This document shows positions 46,100 to 58,674 of a DNA stretch of 64,000 bases, one piece after another. This DNA comes from Ganoderma boninense (taxonomy: Eukaryota; Basidiomycota; Agaricomycetes; Polyporales; Polyporaceae). Under the pieces are notes generated by a model. That model had not been told where the DNA came from, did no database searches, and saw only the letters and a program-made list of their open reading frames with translations. The stretch spans positions 696,771 to 760,770 of the forward strand of contig CM035310.1 of assembly GCA_002900995.3 (NCBI GenBank), given 5' to 3'. The position numbers were made by a program, and so were the translations under genes. How positions within the stretch are numbered: the first letter of the stretch is position 1; the number at the start of each line of letters is the position of its first letter.

Positions 46100-47145
46100 T
46101 GTTGCCGGTGCTCGACTTCTTCCATCTCACTCACGCCGTCTTCTTCCTGCAGGGAAGGACAGGAGATCGATGTATCGTGCGTTCAACGTCCCAATCACTG
46201 CGAGTCAAAGCTGAAGAGCCATGCTTATGCTCACCAACCACCAAATTGTCGGCTTATAATCAAGGATCGCTGTCGTTCGGACACTGTTGCGGATTGCCCG
46301 GCGCATGCGCACTCAACCTCACAATCCCGAATCTGGGGCCATCAATATGCTTCCGGTCGAGCTGCTCCTCCAACTCTTCGAGCAGTTGGATCGCAATGTA
46401 CTTTCGACTTGCATGCAGGTCTGTAGGCGTTGGTGCGGTATCGCAAGCCATTGTTTCTTCGCCACGGTTCCCATCAGATACTCTCAACGCCGACCCATAT
46501 TCAAGCATTTTCGCGCGCACCCTGAGTTTGCGGGCATATGTCAAGGAGTTGGAATTGCGTTTCTTCGACGGGTCCCAGTGTAGACTCTGCAGGCATTCAT
46601 GCAACTGGCAACATGCGATCAGCCCACGCCCATTCGACGTCCAGCTGCTCGCGTCGGCTGTTCCATCTCTCACCAATCTCACCTCGCTCCACATATCGGG
46701 CTATGACAACAAGACCGACGTCCGAACTTCGCTGGGGCCCATACCACGACGTCCACGCACCCCTGTCCCCCTCCAGCGACTGACCCTCAAATTTTGCGCG
46801 AACGACGCGCAGATTCTTCACGGACTGCTTTTCCTTTTCACTGTCGACACTCTAGCTATGCACCCAGCTGTCGCCGGCATACCGCGAAATGTCTGCAGCG
46901 TCGGTCGAAAGACTCTTCATCCTCCGGAATTTAGTGGTCCGGGGGGACACAAAGCACTTCTGCGACTTTTTCGAGCGAGTCCTGGTTCCCGGAAGGCTTC
47001 GGGGGCTTGCTACATGCAACATGCGGCAGGGCGGTCTTCCATATCTCCACCAGTTCCTCCTGTCCCCCATCGCCCGAAATCTTTCGAGCATCAGCATCGG
47101 CGGCATCGAAGACCTGTGTTGCTCGCCTCCGACTCTTCCATCGAC
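46100..47145 (+). pseudogene. Decayed family A F-box gene (A2)
   Basis: The F-box segment at about 46.35-46.48 kb reads M-L-P-V-E-L-L-L-Q-L-F-E-Q-L-D-R-N-V, close to the intact genes at 56-60 kb. A frame change near 46.53 kb separates F-R-A-H-P-E-F-A-G from Y-V-K-E-L-E-L-R-F-F-D, and a second lies near 46.86 kb. The first-exon donor appears to be GCGAGT instead of GTGAGT. Similarity to family A stops around 47.14 kb, where the sequence switches to an inverted family B 5' end. A further F-box-like scrap (L-S-D-D-I-L-V-I-L) lies upstream near 45.99 kb. Confidence 0.78.
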
Positions 47146-47228
47146 CACATAAAGACATGATGATCAAATTCTACACGCTAACTCGTCATTCAAAAACTCA
47201 CCTCGAGAAAGAGAGCCTGAAGGAGCAT
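47146..47228 (-). pseudogene. 5' fragment of a family B F-box gene (B3)
   Basis: On the minus strand, ATG at 47226-47228 begins M-L-L-Q-A-L-F-L-E, equivalent to exon 1 of the intact gene at 1139. It is followed by GTGAGT and part of the first intron, and then the homology ends at the A2 junction. No F-box exon remains. Confidence 0.6.
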
Positions 47229-47425
47229 CCAGTACAATTGGTTCGCAGCCGACCACTACCAGGGTTGTAGCAATAATTGGCGCCCTTAGCCCCGGTGTAT
47301 TTGGTGTTATTTGTCCCTGCCCAACCAGCCACCAGGTGTCGACTCGGACTTGAACTGGTGCTGCCATACAGCCAGTGGGTCGATTATCTACGCTGGTCTC
47401 TCGACACGATGAGCATGAGGCTTTC
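47229..47425. promoter_or_regulatory. Second copy of the divergent A/B F-box 5' region
   Basis: The 197 bp between the start of B3 (minus, 47228) and the upstream start of A3 (plus, 47426) is an inverted match to 986-1138, including the GACAAATAACACCAAA-type core. It repeats the head-to-head layout at the left end of the window. Confidence 0.5.
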
Positions 47426-49155
47426 ATGCTCGAAGGTATGTTTTTCTCGCATGCTCTTGGAGCTCTTTAACCTCACCTTCGCCGTGGATGTTCTGCATAG
47501 GCCACGTAATAGGTTGTCGATGAGTCGCAGGAGCACACAGTCACCCGATCATATGTTCAAAATTACACAATCCTTGTAAGTTCAGGAGAGATAAAACTGT
47601 AACAGTTTTGACTGACCATGAAGCTGATCGTCACTCTCTGAAGGGTCGCTTGGGTCAGATCATCGAACCCTTAGACTCAAGCCCACGCTCCCACACCTAG
47701 TTCTATCGGTATGCTACCGATCGAGTTGCTGCATAATGTGTTCGAATCGCTGGATCGTAACGCCCTCGCGACATGCATGAGGGTTTGTAGACGCTGGCAC
47801 GACATCGCGAGCCAATATTTCTTCGCCGTCGTCCCAGTTACGCATCGCCACTGCAAAAGTTTTCTCAGGTTTATTCGCAGATATCCTAGACTCTCCTCAC
47901 ATATCACGGAGCTGCGATTCTTCGATAAGTCGTGCGGGGACTCGGGGAAGCTACTGGGCATGCAACAGGGGCTGTTCGATATCCAGCTACTAGCAGCGGC
48001 ACTCCTCACCCTCCACAACTTACGAATTCTTTGTCTCGTAGGCTACGGCAACCTTGCAGGCGACCCGCACGCGCTGTCAAGCCTCCAGAAACGGTATCGA
48101 AACACTCCTGTATTCCTCCAGCGACTATCACTGGCAGTCGAACATTGCAACGGTATGACATCCATACTCCCAAGACTTCTTCCCATCTTCGCTGTGAATA
48201 CTTTAATGGTCATCAACATCTGTTAACTCCCTTCCACCATGTTCCGATCTCCACCCCCCAAAGTCCGAAACTTGGCGATAGGTCATGATGCTAGGTTTTC
48301 AGAAGACCACTATTTTTCTCTTCGAAGGTGTCTTGGTCTCCGGAGGCCTCCATGTGCTAGGCACGGGTCGTTGGACCAAGCGGGATATCCCCATTCTAGA
48401 GCGTTTTCTCCGGTCGAGCATAGCTCGGGACCTGCTGAGCATCAGCATCGGTGCTGTGCTTGGCGAACATGCCCCATCTCCTCACTCTGCGGTGCTAGGG
48501 ATCAATGGTGAGGACGCTGCAAACCAAACCACAAAATTTTAAACATCTGCTCGATCGCTCACATCTTACCGTGGCAGAACTGACAGTCTGCGACATGCTC
48601 GGCGCTGCACTCTCGCATTGCCCCCGTCTCCAGTGCGTCCGGCTCGGTTTCGTCCATCGCGACTACGACCCTTCAGAACTCCTCATTTAGCCTGACCCTT
48701 TCTCACCTATCCCGGCGAACCTTCCCGCAACACTACGCGCGTTCGCCCTCCACATATGGTTGGATACGCCCGGACCTCTTGGTGCTGCACCAGCACCTCC
48801 GTCGGTCTCGAGACTGTGGACCAGACACTCACTCTCCCAAGCCCGTGTGCTATCAGTGGTCAGGAACCGGCGCGATTTCCCGATCTGCAGAGGGTCGAGC
48901 TGCATTTGCATCAAATTTTTGTGTGGCCGCGGATGCGGCTGAAGACGTGCACGCACCCCCGCGAGGAGCGCGAGTCGATACCCCTCCCGAGGCTCCGGGC
49001 TGCTGGGCTGCTGCGGCACCGTGTCGGAGAAGTGGAGACTGTCCAGCCGCATGGTGCGTTAAGGCTTGTACCGCCGTCGTTTTCAAGACATACACGTGCG
49101 CGAACTGATTGTACTTCGATCCATGTAGCCGACATATACTGGCCACCGAATACGG
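47426..49155 (+). pseudogene. Decayed family A F-box gene (A3)
   Basis: A micro-exon at 47426 (M-L-E) is followed by an exon with an in-frame stop. A downstream ATG at 47520 or 47553 can splice at 47575/47701 into M-L-P-I-E-L-L-H-N-V-F-E-S-L-D-R-N-A, an F-box. The frame then breaks at a TAA (48224-48226) and again near 48.3 kb, beyond which I-L-E-R-F-L and L-L-S-I-S-I-G-A are preserved in another frame. A further stop occurs near 48690. The terminal A-D-I-Y-W-P-P exon is still present at about 49130. A1 at the left end is the closest copy seen. Confidence 0.75.
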
Positions 49156-49427
49156 CATCTGTTTCTCCGTAACTGTCTCAAGTGTATTTTTGGCTTATTG
49201 CTGGCCTAGAGACAAGGTTCGCGCCGAACCGCACGTATCAAGTTGATCACAATTCGCAAGTGTTCTCTTGCTCGTAACAGACCCTATGTTAACAACTCTG
49301 AGCGCAAACTTCCGCTCCGAATCGCGGCATCGAACACAAATTGACAGCACGGCATCACCCAACTGTCATATATATGCCACGCCTTCAATCAACGCCGCTG
49401 CCCAAACCTTGCACATCATCCCCCTCT

Positions 49428-51763
49428 ATGGCTTCTCTAGCCAGTGTCATCGCTGGAGTCATCTGTGTCTTCCTCATTCCTCGGATTGTGTTATACTATC
49501 GCTCTAGGCTTCGTGGACGTCCTCCGCCTGGCCCGCCTGGGTTTCCTCTGGTTGGAAACGCGCTTGATATGCCAGCGCCACACGAGGACCCTTGGCTCAA
49601 GTACCATAATTGGTGTCGCAAATACAGTAAGCCTTCGAACCTGATATAACCGGATTTCGATATACATGTCAGCTTATGCTCTCATGCAGATTCGGATATC
49701 ATCCAGCTCAGCGCGTTCGGCTCTCATGTAGTCGTACTGGACACGCTCGAGGCCGTCAGTGAACTTCTCGACAGAAGGTCTTCGATATATTCAGGCAGGT
49801 GAGTCCTCCATCTTCCACATTTACTGCAAACACTAAATACTGGTGAACACCCACGCGATAATACTCGACTACAGACCACGCATGATCATGCTGAACGAAC
49901 TGTGAGTACGCATCCGGCAGACTAAACACCTCTCATGCATGCTGCACCCTCCTCAATGTTGGCACCTGCTCTGGCCAGGTCTGGATGTGGATTCATCTTT
50001 GGCCTGATGGACTACGGGGAGGAATGGCGTACCTGCCGCAAGTTGACGCACAAGGAGTTCAGCGCGACGGCCTTCAAGAAGTATCGCCCCATTCTCGCCC
50101 ACCACGCGCATGACTTCGTCCGGCGGGTAACGAAGCACCCTGTCGCTCACGTGTCGATCCATCTGAAGCAGTGAGCGCTCTCCCAACTCTCAGCGACTGA
50201 GCACAATCTTCACGCTGGCACACCGTGTGTGGCCCTGCAGCATGGCCGGAGCGAGCATCATGCAAGTTACATATGGGATCAAAGTACTTCCGGAGGACGA
50301 CCCCTTCATCGGGCTCGCGGAAGCCGGCCTTGAAGCTATGCAGATGTGCGCAGTCGACTTCTATCTCGTAGACACTTTCCCGTTGCGTACGTCCTTCATT
50401 GTTATTCGCAGCAGTTGCGTGTCCGGCAATGCACTGACTGGCGGTTCGCAGTGAGATACGTGCCGACATGGTTTCCCGGGGCTGGCTTCAAGCGACAGGC
50501 CGCCGAATGGCATAAAGGTGCTGATCGCCAATTGAACGTTCCGTATGAAGACTACTTGCGCCGCGAAGTGCGTGCGACGGTTGGTTACTATCCGTTCCTG
50601 CATACGTCCTAACCATGTTGCTGTGTCTGTATAGGCACTGGGGAAAGCAGATTATTGTATGGTGAAGGGCCTTGCAGAGACGTTCGGCACTGACAAAGAC
50701 ACCCAAAGGATGGCAAAGATGGCTGCAGCATCCATGTACTCGGGTCAGTTCTCTTATTTTCGCTTTAGATACCCTTACTAATAGATTCACGATCCCCGCC
50801 CGCCTGCGCAGGAGGAGCCGAGACGGTCAGTCGTCTTCCTTTCAAGTTCCTTCTTCCAAGCACGTGCTTATCTCAGTCCTGGCCACAGACGTCTGCTGTC
50901 ATGCACTGGTTCTTCGTCGCGATGCTCCTGTACCCCGATGTCCAGGCCCACGCAAGACGTGAGCTCGACGCAATATTGGGCGGGTCCCGCCTCCCGGCGT
51001 TCGAGGACCTCGGCTCTGTGCCGTACATGGACGCCCTGATCAAGGAGCTGCTTCGGTGGCAACCCATTGTCCGCCTTGGTGAGTCGAGCCAGTCGCACAA
51101 AATCTCAGTTGCATTATATCAGCGATCACCATCCTCGCGGACGAGCTAATGCCGATTCCCAGATCTTCCGCACAAGCTGCAGAGGGACGATGTCTATAAT
51201 GGGTGCCATCTGGAGAAGGACTCCATAGTTATCGCGAATATCTGGTACCAGGCAGCCTAACTTGGAGCTCGGAAGCAGTGTGATTGATTGTTGATTGGGA
51301 CGGTCCATCCTCCAGGTCCATCCTGCATGACGCCAAGGTGTACCCCGACCCGGACACCTTCGCCCCAGATCGGTTCCTCAAGAACAGTACCGGTGCGCTC
51401 AACCCCGAGATCCCCGACCCAGGAGACATCGCGTTCGGGTTTGGCCGCCGGGTGTGTGCAGGAAAGTCCATGGTGTACGACACCCTCTGGATTACCATCG
51501 CCACCATCCTCGCGTGTACGGAGATCTCTCCTGCAAAGGACGCCGCGGGAAAGGACATCCAAGTCCAAACGAATGACTGTTCTATTGGTTTGGCCACGTA
51601 AGTGCATGGAATCACACTTCAGGCGACCGGCATGCCATGCTTACGGGAAGTGCTTGCTTTTACTCAAATTTTCTGCAGAGAGCCGCGGCCATTCCCGTGC
51701 TGTGTCCGATTGCGCTCGGAGGCGCATGCTGCGCTGCTGGGCGTCGGGGATGCGCGTATGTAG
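49428..51763 (+). CDS. Cytochrome P450 monooxygenase (O-methylsterigmatocystin-oxidoreductase type)
   Basis: An ER-anchored heme monooxygenase. ATG 49428 gives an N-terminal membrane anchor (A-S-V-I-A-G-V-I-C-V-F-L) and the hinge R-P-P-P-G-P-P-G-F-P-L-V-G-N. Later blocks are R-P-R-M-I-M-L-N-E, the I-helix G-A-E-T-T, K-E-L-L-R-W (ExxR motif) and the heme loop F-G-F-G-R-R-V-C-A-G-K, whose Cys ligates iron. About a dozen short introns are present. One exon (50812-50825) is only 14 nt and encodes the I-helix motif. The final exon, after an intron ending just before 51680, gives E-P-R-P-F-P-C and stops at 51761-51763. It is tail-to-tail with a close paralog. The substrate is unknown; such genes often act in secondary metabolism or xenobiotic oxidation. 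Confidence 0.9.
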
Positions 51764-52455
51764 AAATAAGGCGGAGGTGCCTGAGGGTGGGAGGCCTAAC
51801 GAATACGGACAAGTTCGCCGCTAGGACGAGTCAGCAGGAGAGAGAGCGCCTGTATGAACAACTCACCGTCGCCCCCCGATATTTATTCTTAGAGTTCAAG
51901 CACCTGTTAAACATTTTATTCGAATGACGAGATAGAAGAAGGACAGGTGCGAACCGCGATGACCTGTGTTCGACGTAGGGTCGGGGGGGGGGATGCCAGT
52001 GGCCCTCGGCCGGACAGACAGCGACCTCGATGCATGCGCTTGCCACATTATACAGCGGCATTACAGAATGTAGGGGAGGGTGGAGAGGGTTGATGAAGTG
52101 CTTGTAGCATACACGACGAGAGCCTGAAAATTCGGCAAGTTGGGGAAGAGGAAGGGAAGAGGCCCGTGAGCAAGGCGCCGAGCGCAACCTTGGATGGCGG
52201 CCCAAACGCCGAGCCAGTGAGATCGAACTCCACCACCTCTGAGGCTCTCTGAGAGTCCTTACCAAAATCGCACACAAAACAAATTGTACACAGAAACCGG
52301 ACCCTTGGAAATAGCAATTAAGAGTGGCTCGATCGTACATGGTTACTGGCATTGCAGAGCCCCAAATGCCCATTAAGCTGTCAAGTGAAGCACATCAAAG
52401 TAAGGTAGCCGTTCTAGTTCGCGACAACATGAACCAAGTCCTTCAAACGATACCT

Positions 52456-54735
52456 CTACCCTGTCTGTTCAAGCATGGCAGCGTGCGCCTCAGACCGCAA
52501 CCGAACGGTACACGGGAACGGTCTTGGCTCCCTGCAAAGAAAACACAACACCCCCGTGCAAAGCCAAAGTCAGCATCAAATCCCGGCTGCCAACTCCCTC
52601 CCCATCGTGAAGAAGAGACTTACGTGACGAACCCGCTGACGAAGTCCTCCTTGACCTCGATCTCCTTTCCATTGCTGTCCTTCGCCAGGCATATCTCTGC
52701 ACACGAGAGGAGCGTCGCGATCGCTATCCACAGCGTCTCGTACGCCATGTACCGCCCAGGGCACATTCGGCGCCCGAACCCGAACGCGACGTCCAGCGGG
52801 TCGAGGATGTCGTCGGTGTTCAGCTTCCCGTCTTTGAGGAACCGCTCGGGTGTGAAGGCGTCTGGGTTGGGGTACATCTTGTCGTCGTGCAGGATCGACC
52901 TGTCGGGACACCAATTCAATCGGGCTCAGGTGCAATAGCGTGGGGGGAGGGGGGTACACTTACCAGATGTTGACGAGGACGATGGAATCCTTCTCCAGAT
53001 AGTATCCCTTATAGACGTCGGCTTCCCGCAGTCGGCGTGGAAGGTCTACAAGTCCACATGGGGCCATAGTTAGCGAACATACACCCATCGAATACGTTGT
53101 TAAGACGTACCCAAGCGCACAATAGGTGCCGAGCGGAGGACCTCCCTGATCAGGGCGTCGATGTAGGGCACTGCGTCGCGGTCGTCAAACGTTGGGAGAC
53201 GATCTGGCCCCACCACCGCCTCGATCTCGCCCCGTGCGCGCGCCTGACCTTCAGGGTAGAGAAGCATCGTGAGGAAGAATGTGTGCATGACAGCAGCGAC
53301 CTGATCATGGGCCAATCAACACACGCAAACCAAGACCAGGCCGAGACGACATGACGCACCGTTTCGACTCCCCCTGAGGAAAGGCAAAGCGAGGTAGAGA
53401 CAGTGTAAGGCACTTGCAGATGACGAGAAAAACAAAAGTGGTGACCGACCCATGTACATCGTTGCCGTAGCCATCTTCGCGTGGCGCATCGCATCGCCGT
53501 CAGTGCCGTATGCCTCTGCGAGTGCCTTCGCCATGCACTCATCCGCCTTTCCCAACTCCTTAACCCACGGTCAATATATGCTCCTTGGAACGGATCATCC
53601 AGTCCACGAACCTCGCGCCGCACATAGTCCGCGTACGGGACATGCAGCTGGCGAGTGGCGGCTTCGTGCCACACCGCCGCCTGCCGCTGGAAACCCGCCC
53701 CAGGGAACCACGCTGGGACATGCCTAACTGCAAATCGACATATGAAGACGAGCACCTCAGCCAAGTTCGAGGAAAGCGTGACAAAGAAAGGAACGCACGC
53801 AAGGGGAAGACCTCGACGAGGTAGAAGCCGATCGCGCACTTGCTCACGGCCTGCTGGCCCGCCTCCGCGAGCTCGATGAACGGGTCGTCCTCAGGCAGCA
53901 CCTTGATCCCGTACGTCGCCTCCATGATGTTCGCGCCTGACATGCTAGAGTACATCGCCCCCGAGTCAGTCGGACAGCGTGAACCCTAGCGACGTCAGCG
54001 GGGAATGTAAACGTACTGCTTCAGATGGACGGGCACGCGCGCAATGCTCTCCTTGGTGAGGCGCGAGACGAGGTCGTGCGCGTTGCGTGCAAGGATAGGC
54101 CGATACTTCTTGACGGGCGTCGCGTGGAACTCGTGGTGCGTCATTTTCCGGCAGGCGCGCCAGTCGTCGCCGTAGTCCATGAAGCCGAAGCTCCATCCGA
54201 AGCCAGCTCTGTGGGCGCATGCTCAGTAGATGCACAGGATGGGGGGCTCAGAAGGACGGACAAGTCGTTGATCATGATCATGCGGGGTCTATAGTGCCGA
54301 GTAACAAGAAACGTTAACGCTAATTCTACGGAGGAAACTGAACGCGATCGGCGATCAATGGCTGACCTATCAGAATAGAGCGTAGACCGCTTATCGAGGA
54401 GCTCATTTGCAGCCTCGATCGTGTCCAGCAGCACGATGTTGGACCCGAGCGCGCTCAGGCCTATGATGTCCGTATCTGTGTACAGGCATAAGTTCGGGTT
54501 CTCATCGAGAATAGTTGTTCGCCGACCACTCACCATACTCGCGGCACCACTCGTGATACTTGAGCCATGGGTATTCGTGTGGGGCGGGGATATCGCGCAC
54601 GTTCCCAACGACAGGCAGCCCTGGCGGGCCAGGAAGATGACGTCCGCGTCGCCTGGAGCGATAGCAGGACGCGATGCGGGGAAGCAGCCAGAGGCAGAGA
54701 GCGGCGCCAGCGATGACGTAGGGGAGAGAACCCAT
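52456..54735 (-). CDS. Cytochrome P450 monooxygenase, paralog of the upstream P450
   Basis: Same architecture as its plus-strand neighbour, reading from ATG 54733-54735 (M-G-S-L-P-Y-V-I-A-G). It has a hydrophobic anchor, the hinge L-P-G-P-P-G-L-P-V-V-G-N, R-P-R-M-I-M-I-N-D, an R-E-V-L-R ExxR motif and the heme loop F-G-F-G-R-R-M-C-P-G-R. The I-helix reads G-G-V-E-T-V: the Thr usually involved in oxygen activation is kept, but the next position is Val. That motif again sits on a 14-nt exon (53360-53373). The last exon encodes E-P-R-P-F-P-C and ends at 52456. Shared intron positions show the pair arose by duplication, now in inverted, convergent orientation. Confidence 0.9.
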
Positions 54736-56113
54736 TGGGATGTGGATGGGGGGAAAGACGAGGCAAGGGCTCGGGGCATATATACGCGGTCTAGAGCCGG
54801 TATCGCATGGAACCCTGAGTCTACCGAACGCATTCGGAAGGGAAAGAGCCAAAGAAGGTTCGCGGTGGCGCGGTGGTGTGGGTCAGCGCCGTCCACCTCT
54901 TTGTCACGGACTCGAGCGGAAGATAAAACCTGCGGACGAGCTAAAGCTCGGGGGTAGAGCAAGAGAACGCAGTGAGAGAGTTGAGCGTTGGGCGAAAAGA
55001 AATCAAATAAGGCACCCAAATGGGGCACGTACCTGTCTATGTACGATATCGAGTCTCGAGAGCACTGCAAGGCGCGCTGTTGTCAATGCGGCGCTAGCAC
55101 AACCGATGGCCCGAGACCCGGGCCTGCGAAAGAAAACAAATTGGCCCCCGCCCGGCAAAACATGCGCACAATTCCGAGCTCGGAGTAGTTGGCCAGTGAG
55201 GCTGCAGAAGATGCGTGTTCTCCTGCTGCATGCTCCCAGATTGATGCAATTTTAAAAGCGGGCCTAAGACATGTATGGATCGACATTCACCTAAGCATGA
55301 GACTGAGCCTGAGTGAGCTACTGAAGAGATCAATGCCGAAGCCCGAATTGAACACACCACAGTCCGAGTTTCGCGCACATCCAAGCCCGAATTGCACGCA
55401 ACGTCGACGCATACGAGCAGTTTTCGTAGCACAGCACCGCCGATACGTAAGTATGTGTTGCGATTGGCTATACCGTTCGTATCTTGGCGCGGTCTCTGCT
55501 TATTCCGGCCGATCGTTACTGCGCGTCGCCCTGCAGTCTCTTGCAGTCTGTCGGGGGCTGGCCGCTCCGGTATTTCATGACGGATCACCAAAGACTAGTC
55601 TTCTCTAGGTGGCCACAAAGCCGACATTGCAGGAGAGGTCCTGGACGGAATATCAAATACGGTGCACTCGATGAGGAAGCAAAGTCGTCCATAAGCGCCA
55701 AGGCACCGCAACGCACAATGGCACAATGGCCTGTCAATGTTTGCATCTGTTTGACCCGGCTTGGCGGGGGGAGAGGCAAGGTGGGGAATTCGAAGTTCGG
55801 ATGATCGTTAAGTACAGCCTTCGTGGAGAGTGTTTGGACCACGGGCAGTCTAAGAGCGTGCACAAGGGGAGGTGGGGAACGGATAACGTCATCCCGGCGG
55901 ATCAGGGTCGACAGTCTTCAGTCGCTGTTCTAAGGTCGCAGAGCTGAGACTTGACACGGTTGGAAAGAATGCCGATCGACAATTGAGCGAACGGTGATAC
56001 GCTCAAACATGTGACGCATTCTGAGAGGTTGTAGCGCCCGGTGAGCATTGTTGGTGAAGCCCGGCCGCTGCGATACCTACCCACTTGCCCACAAGCCACT
56101 TGTAGACCGACCA
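54736..56113. other. Intergenic region without recognised gene
   Basis: Holds the P450 5' flank and the 3' flank of the F-box gene ending at 56114. Open frames are short and without domains. Confidence 0.45.
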
Positions 56114-57931
56114 CTACTTGTCGGTCGGCCAGTAGACGTCAGCTACAATATTCAGGAGAAGGGAATAAGGCAAGAGCCAGTCAGTTCAGTTCTCGCTCTC
56201 GGATTCGCGCGACTGGAAAAGCAACAACCAGCAGCGACGTACCATAGCGGTCCGGATGGCGCTCTGTCTCCTCCACTTCAAACTCGCGTAGCAGCCCAGC
56301 AGCCTGGAGCCTCGGGAGCGGCATCGCGTCGCGGTCAACATCCGCAAGGCGAGGCCCCGCACCCATTCCTGCAGCGTCAGACTTGGACAGCGCCCCCTCA
56401 CTGCACAGGTAGTGGACGCGAAGCTCGACCCTCCTCAAGTCAGGAAACCTCCCTCCTTCCCTCGCGGGATCGAGCAGCCTATCAACGGCGTCGAGGCTCC
56501 TGATAGAGCGTGCGGAGCCATGGGGCAGCCCCGGGAAGACGAGGATCCAGATGTCGAGCGCGAACGCGCGGAGGGTCGCGGGCAGGCTGTCGAGCACGGG
56601 CACCAGCGCGTCGCGCCGCGAGAGCGGGTCCTCGTCCGGGTGCCCGCGCTGCTCGAACCCGAGACGGACGTACTGCAGGCGCGGGCAACGCGCGAGGGTG
56701 GCCCCCACAACGCTCCACACGGACGGCCCTGCGGTGGAGCGAACATTGTCAGCTACGTCAGCCGGTGGATCGAGAACTTGAAATGAGGCTCACTAGGGTT
56801 CACGGGCAGGTCGTTGGGCCACGGCTCGTGCAGCGCGCCCACGGCGCCGATGCTGAGGCTCAGCAGGTTCTGGGCTGCGCTGGACTGGAGGAAGTGGTCG
56901 AGGACGGGCAGGTCGCCCCGCCACCAGCTGCCTGTGGCGAGCCCGCGGAGGCATCCGGGAGCGAGGACGCGCTCGAAGAACTCGTAGAAGTGGTCGACGG
57001 TTCCGCGGAGTACCAGATTCTGGATCGCGAGGGACGCCGGTGGGAATAGCTTCTCGATATTGGCTGGGGGCCGTTGGCCGAACAGGGAGTAGAGGAAGGC
57101 GTCTGTGGCCAGGGTGCCAATAGTGAAGAGAGGGAGGAGCCCATGGAGGATAAACGCGACGTTTTGGCATGACTCGAGGGTCAGTCGTTGGAGAGCGACA
57201 CGCGTTGAGGGAGTTCGAGAGGTTGCTTGAGGTAGTGCTACCAAGCGGAATTGCTGAGGCGAGTCGGCCTTGTTGTCATAGTCCACTATTGAGAGATTGC
57301 GGAGATTCGTCAGGAACGGGAGGGCGGCCGCGAGAAGTTGAACATCGAACGGGCAGCCGTCCATGTTTATATGCCGTATGTTCGCAGGCTCTGCCCAGCA
57401 CCAGTCGAAGAAGTACAGGTCCTTGATACACTCGGCGAGGTCTGGGTGCGCACGGACGTGCTTGGCGAAGCGTTGGCAATCGCTGTGCCTGACGGGGACA
57501 GAGGCGAAGGAATACGGGCTGGCGATGGCGTACCAACCCCTGCAGACCTGCATGCAAGTCAAGAGCACATTTCGGTCCAGTTGACTGAAGATATCGAGGA
57601 GCAGCTCGACGGGGAGGCCTATGCAACCGGTTTCGGGAGTGCAAGCTTCAATACTCCGCGAGGTCAAGTTGAGTGTTCTGACACGAGCGAACCTTCAGCG
57701 GTGGTCAGCTTCGCGATAAATGGCAGTCAGATTATTTTATTCTTTTTAAAACTCACAAGGATTGAGTAGTTCGGAATATATTGGGCGATTTGAATTGAAG
57801 AACTCCCCTGAGTCCACGTCCTATGCCATTCGAGTCGGTACTACCTATGCACAGACCACGCCGGTGAGATCGAGACATTTGCTGATTCGACGAATACTAG
57901 AGACCAGGAGGAGAGACTCACCTTGTACCAT
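56114..57931 (-). CDS. F-box/LRR-like protein, family A (A4, intact)
   Basis: Probable SCF ubiquitin-ligase adaptor. Five exons (57922-57931, 57757-57844, 56794-57677, 56243-56728, 56114-56142) join in frame to 498 aa. The first exon is just 10 nt (ATG GTA CAA G). The F-box G-L-P-V-E-L-L-L-D-I-F-S-Q-L-D-R-N-V-L-L lies near residue 50. Leucine-rich segments follow (L-T-N-L-R-N-L, L-Q-R-L-T-L), then F-Y-E-F-F-E-R-V-L, L-S-L-S-I-G, and a terminal exon giving A-D-V-Y-W-P-T-D-K. Where the 60 kb and 47 kb copies have an ATG in the second exon, this gene has ATA, so the upstream micro-exon is needed for initiation. B-type promoter sequence lies just upstream in the opposite orientation. Confidence 0.8.
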
Positions 57932-58009
57932 AGAATTTCTCAAGGTCTGTGCTGGTGGTGCAAATTCGAGTCTGCAGTGTCTGCCGTCGACCCGTTCACT
58001 CAGGCTAGC

Positions 58010-58075
58010 ACCCCAGGCTGTGCTGATGGCGGCGGTGACAAATAGCGCCAAACACCCATTCTAGGGCGCTAATGT
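58010..58075 (+). promoter_or_regulatory. Remnant of a family B promoter upstream of A4
   Basis: The plus strand reads GACAAATAGCGCCAAACACC and then GGGCGCTAAT, matching the block at 1048-1088 ahead of the intact family B gene. It stands in the same divergent position relative to a family A gene, but no family B exon follows. Confidence 0.45.
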
Positions 58076-58674
58076 ACAATGAGTTGAACTTGCATGTCCT
58101 CTCCGAGTCCAACTCGAACTCGAGTCTCTCTTCATCGACGGCGATCGATGTTCTTGAATAACTGCACATCTAGAGTCGCTATTTGTACTTTCACATTGTG
58201 CGTGACGGCCATGGGCTAGCCCACGCAAATCAGCCTGACTCTGAGAATCAATATTCAATCCTGTTTTGGAGAGAGATGGGTTACCGCAGTACGTCGTGTT
58301 GACTTTCAATGTGCATGAGATATCCCCTTATATTTCCCCCTTTGCCTTTGAGTGCCCAAGTTACGTCCAAGAATTCTTGTCGATCCTGATTCGAGCTCAT
58401 ACTACCCAGTCGCCGACATATACGAGATTGATCTAGATCTGCACAACGTCATCCTACAGCGCCTGGCGAATCGGGCAAGGTTCATAGAAACTATTCATGA
58501 AGTTTTGAAGTGTCAGGTAGGGCAGGGAGAACATCATCGCATCTACATCGACATCGCCCTGCTGATCATACGACTTGAGTTGGCATTGGTATTGACTTCG
58601 TAAAGGACGTCTCCATTTCAAGCTTGCGTAGACCTGGCTAGGAGTTTGGCTTTCCGATTGGCGTTGGGATACCA

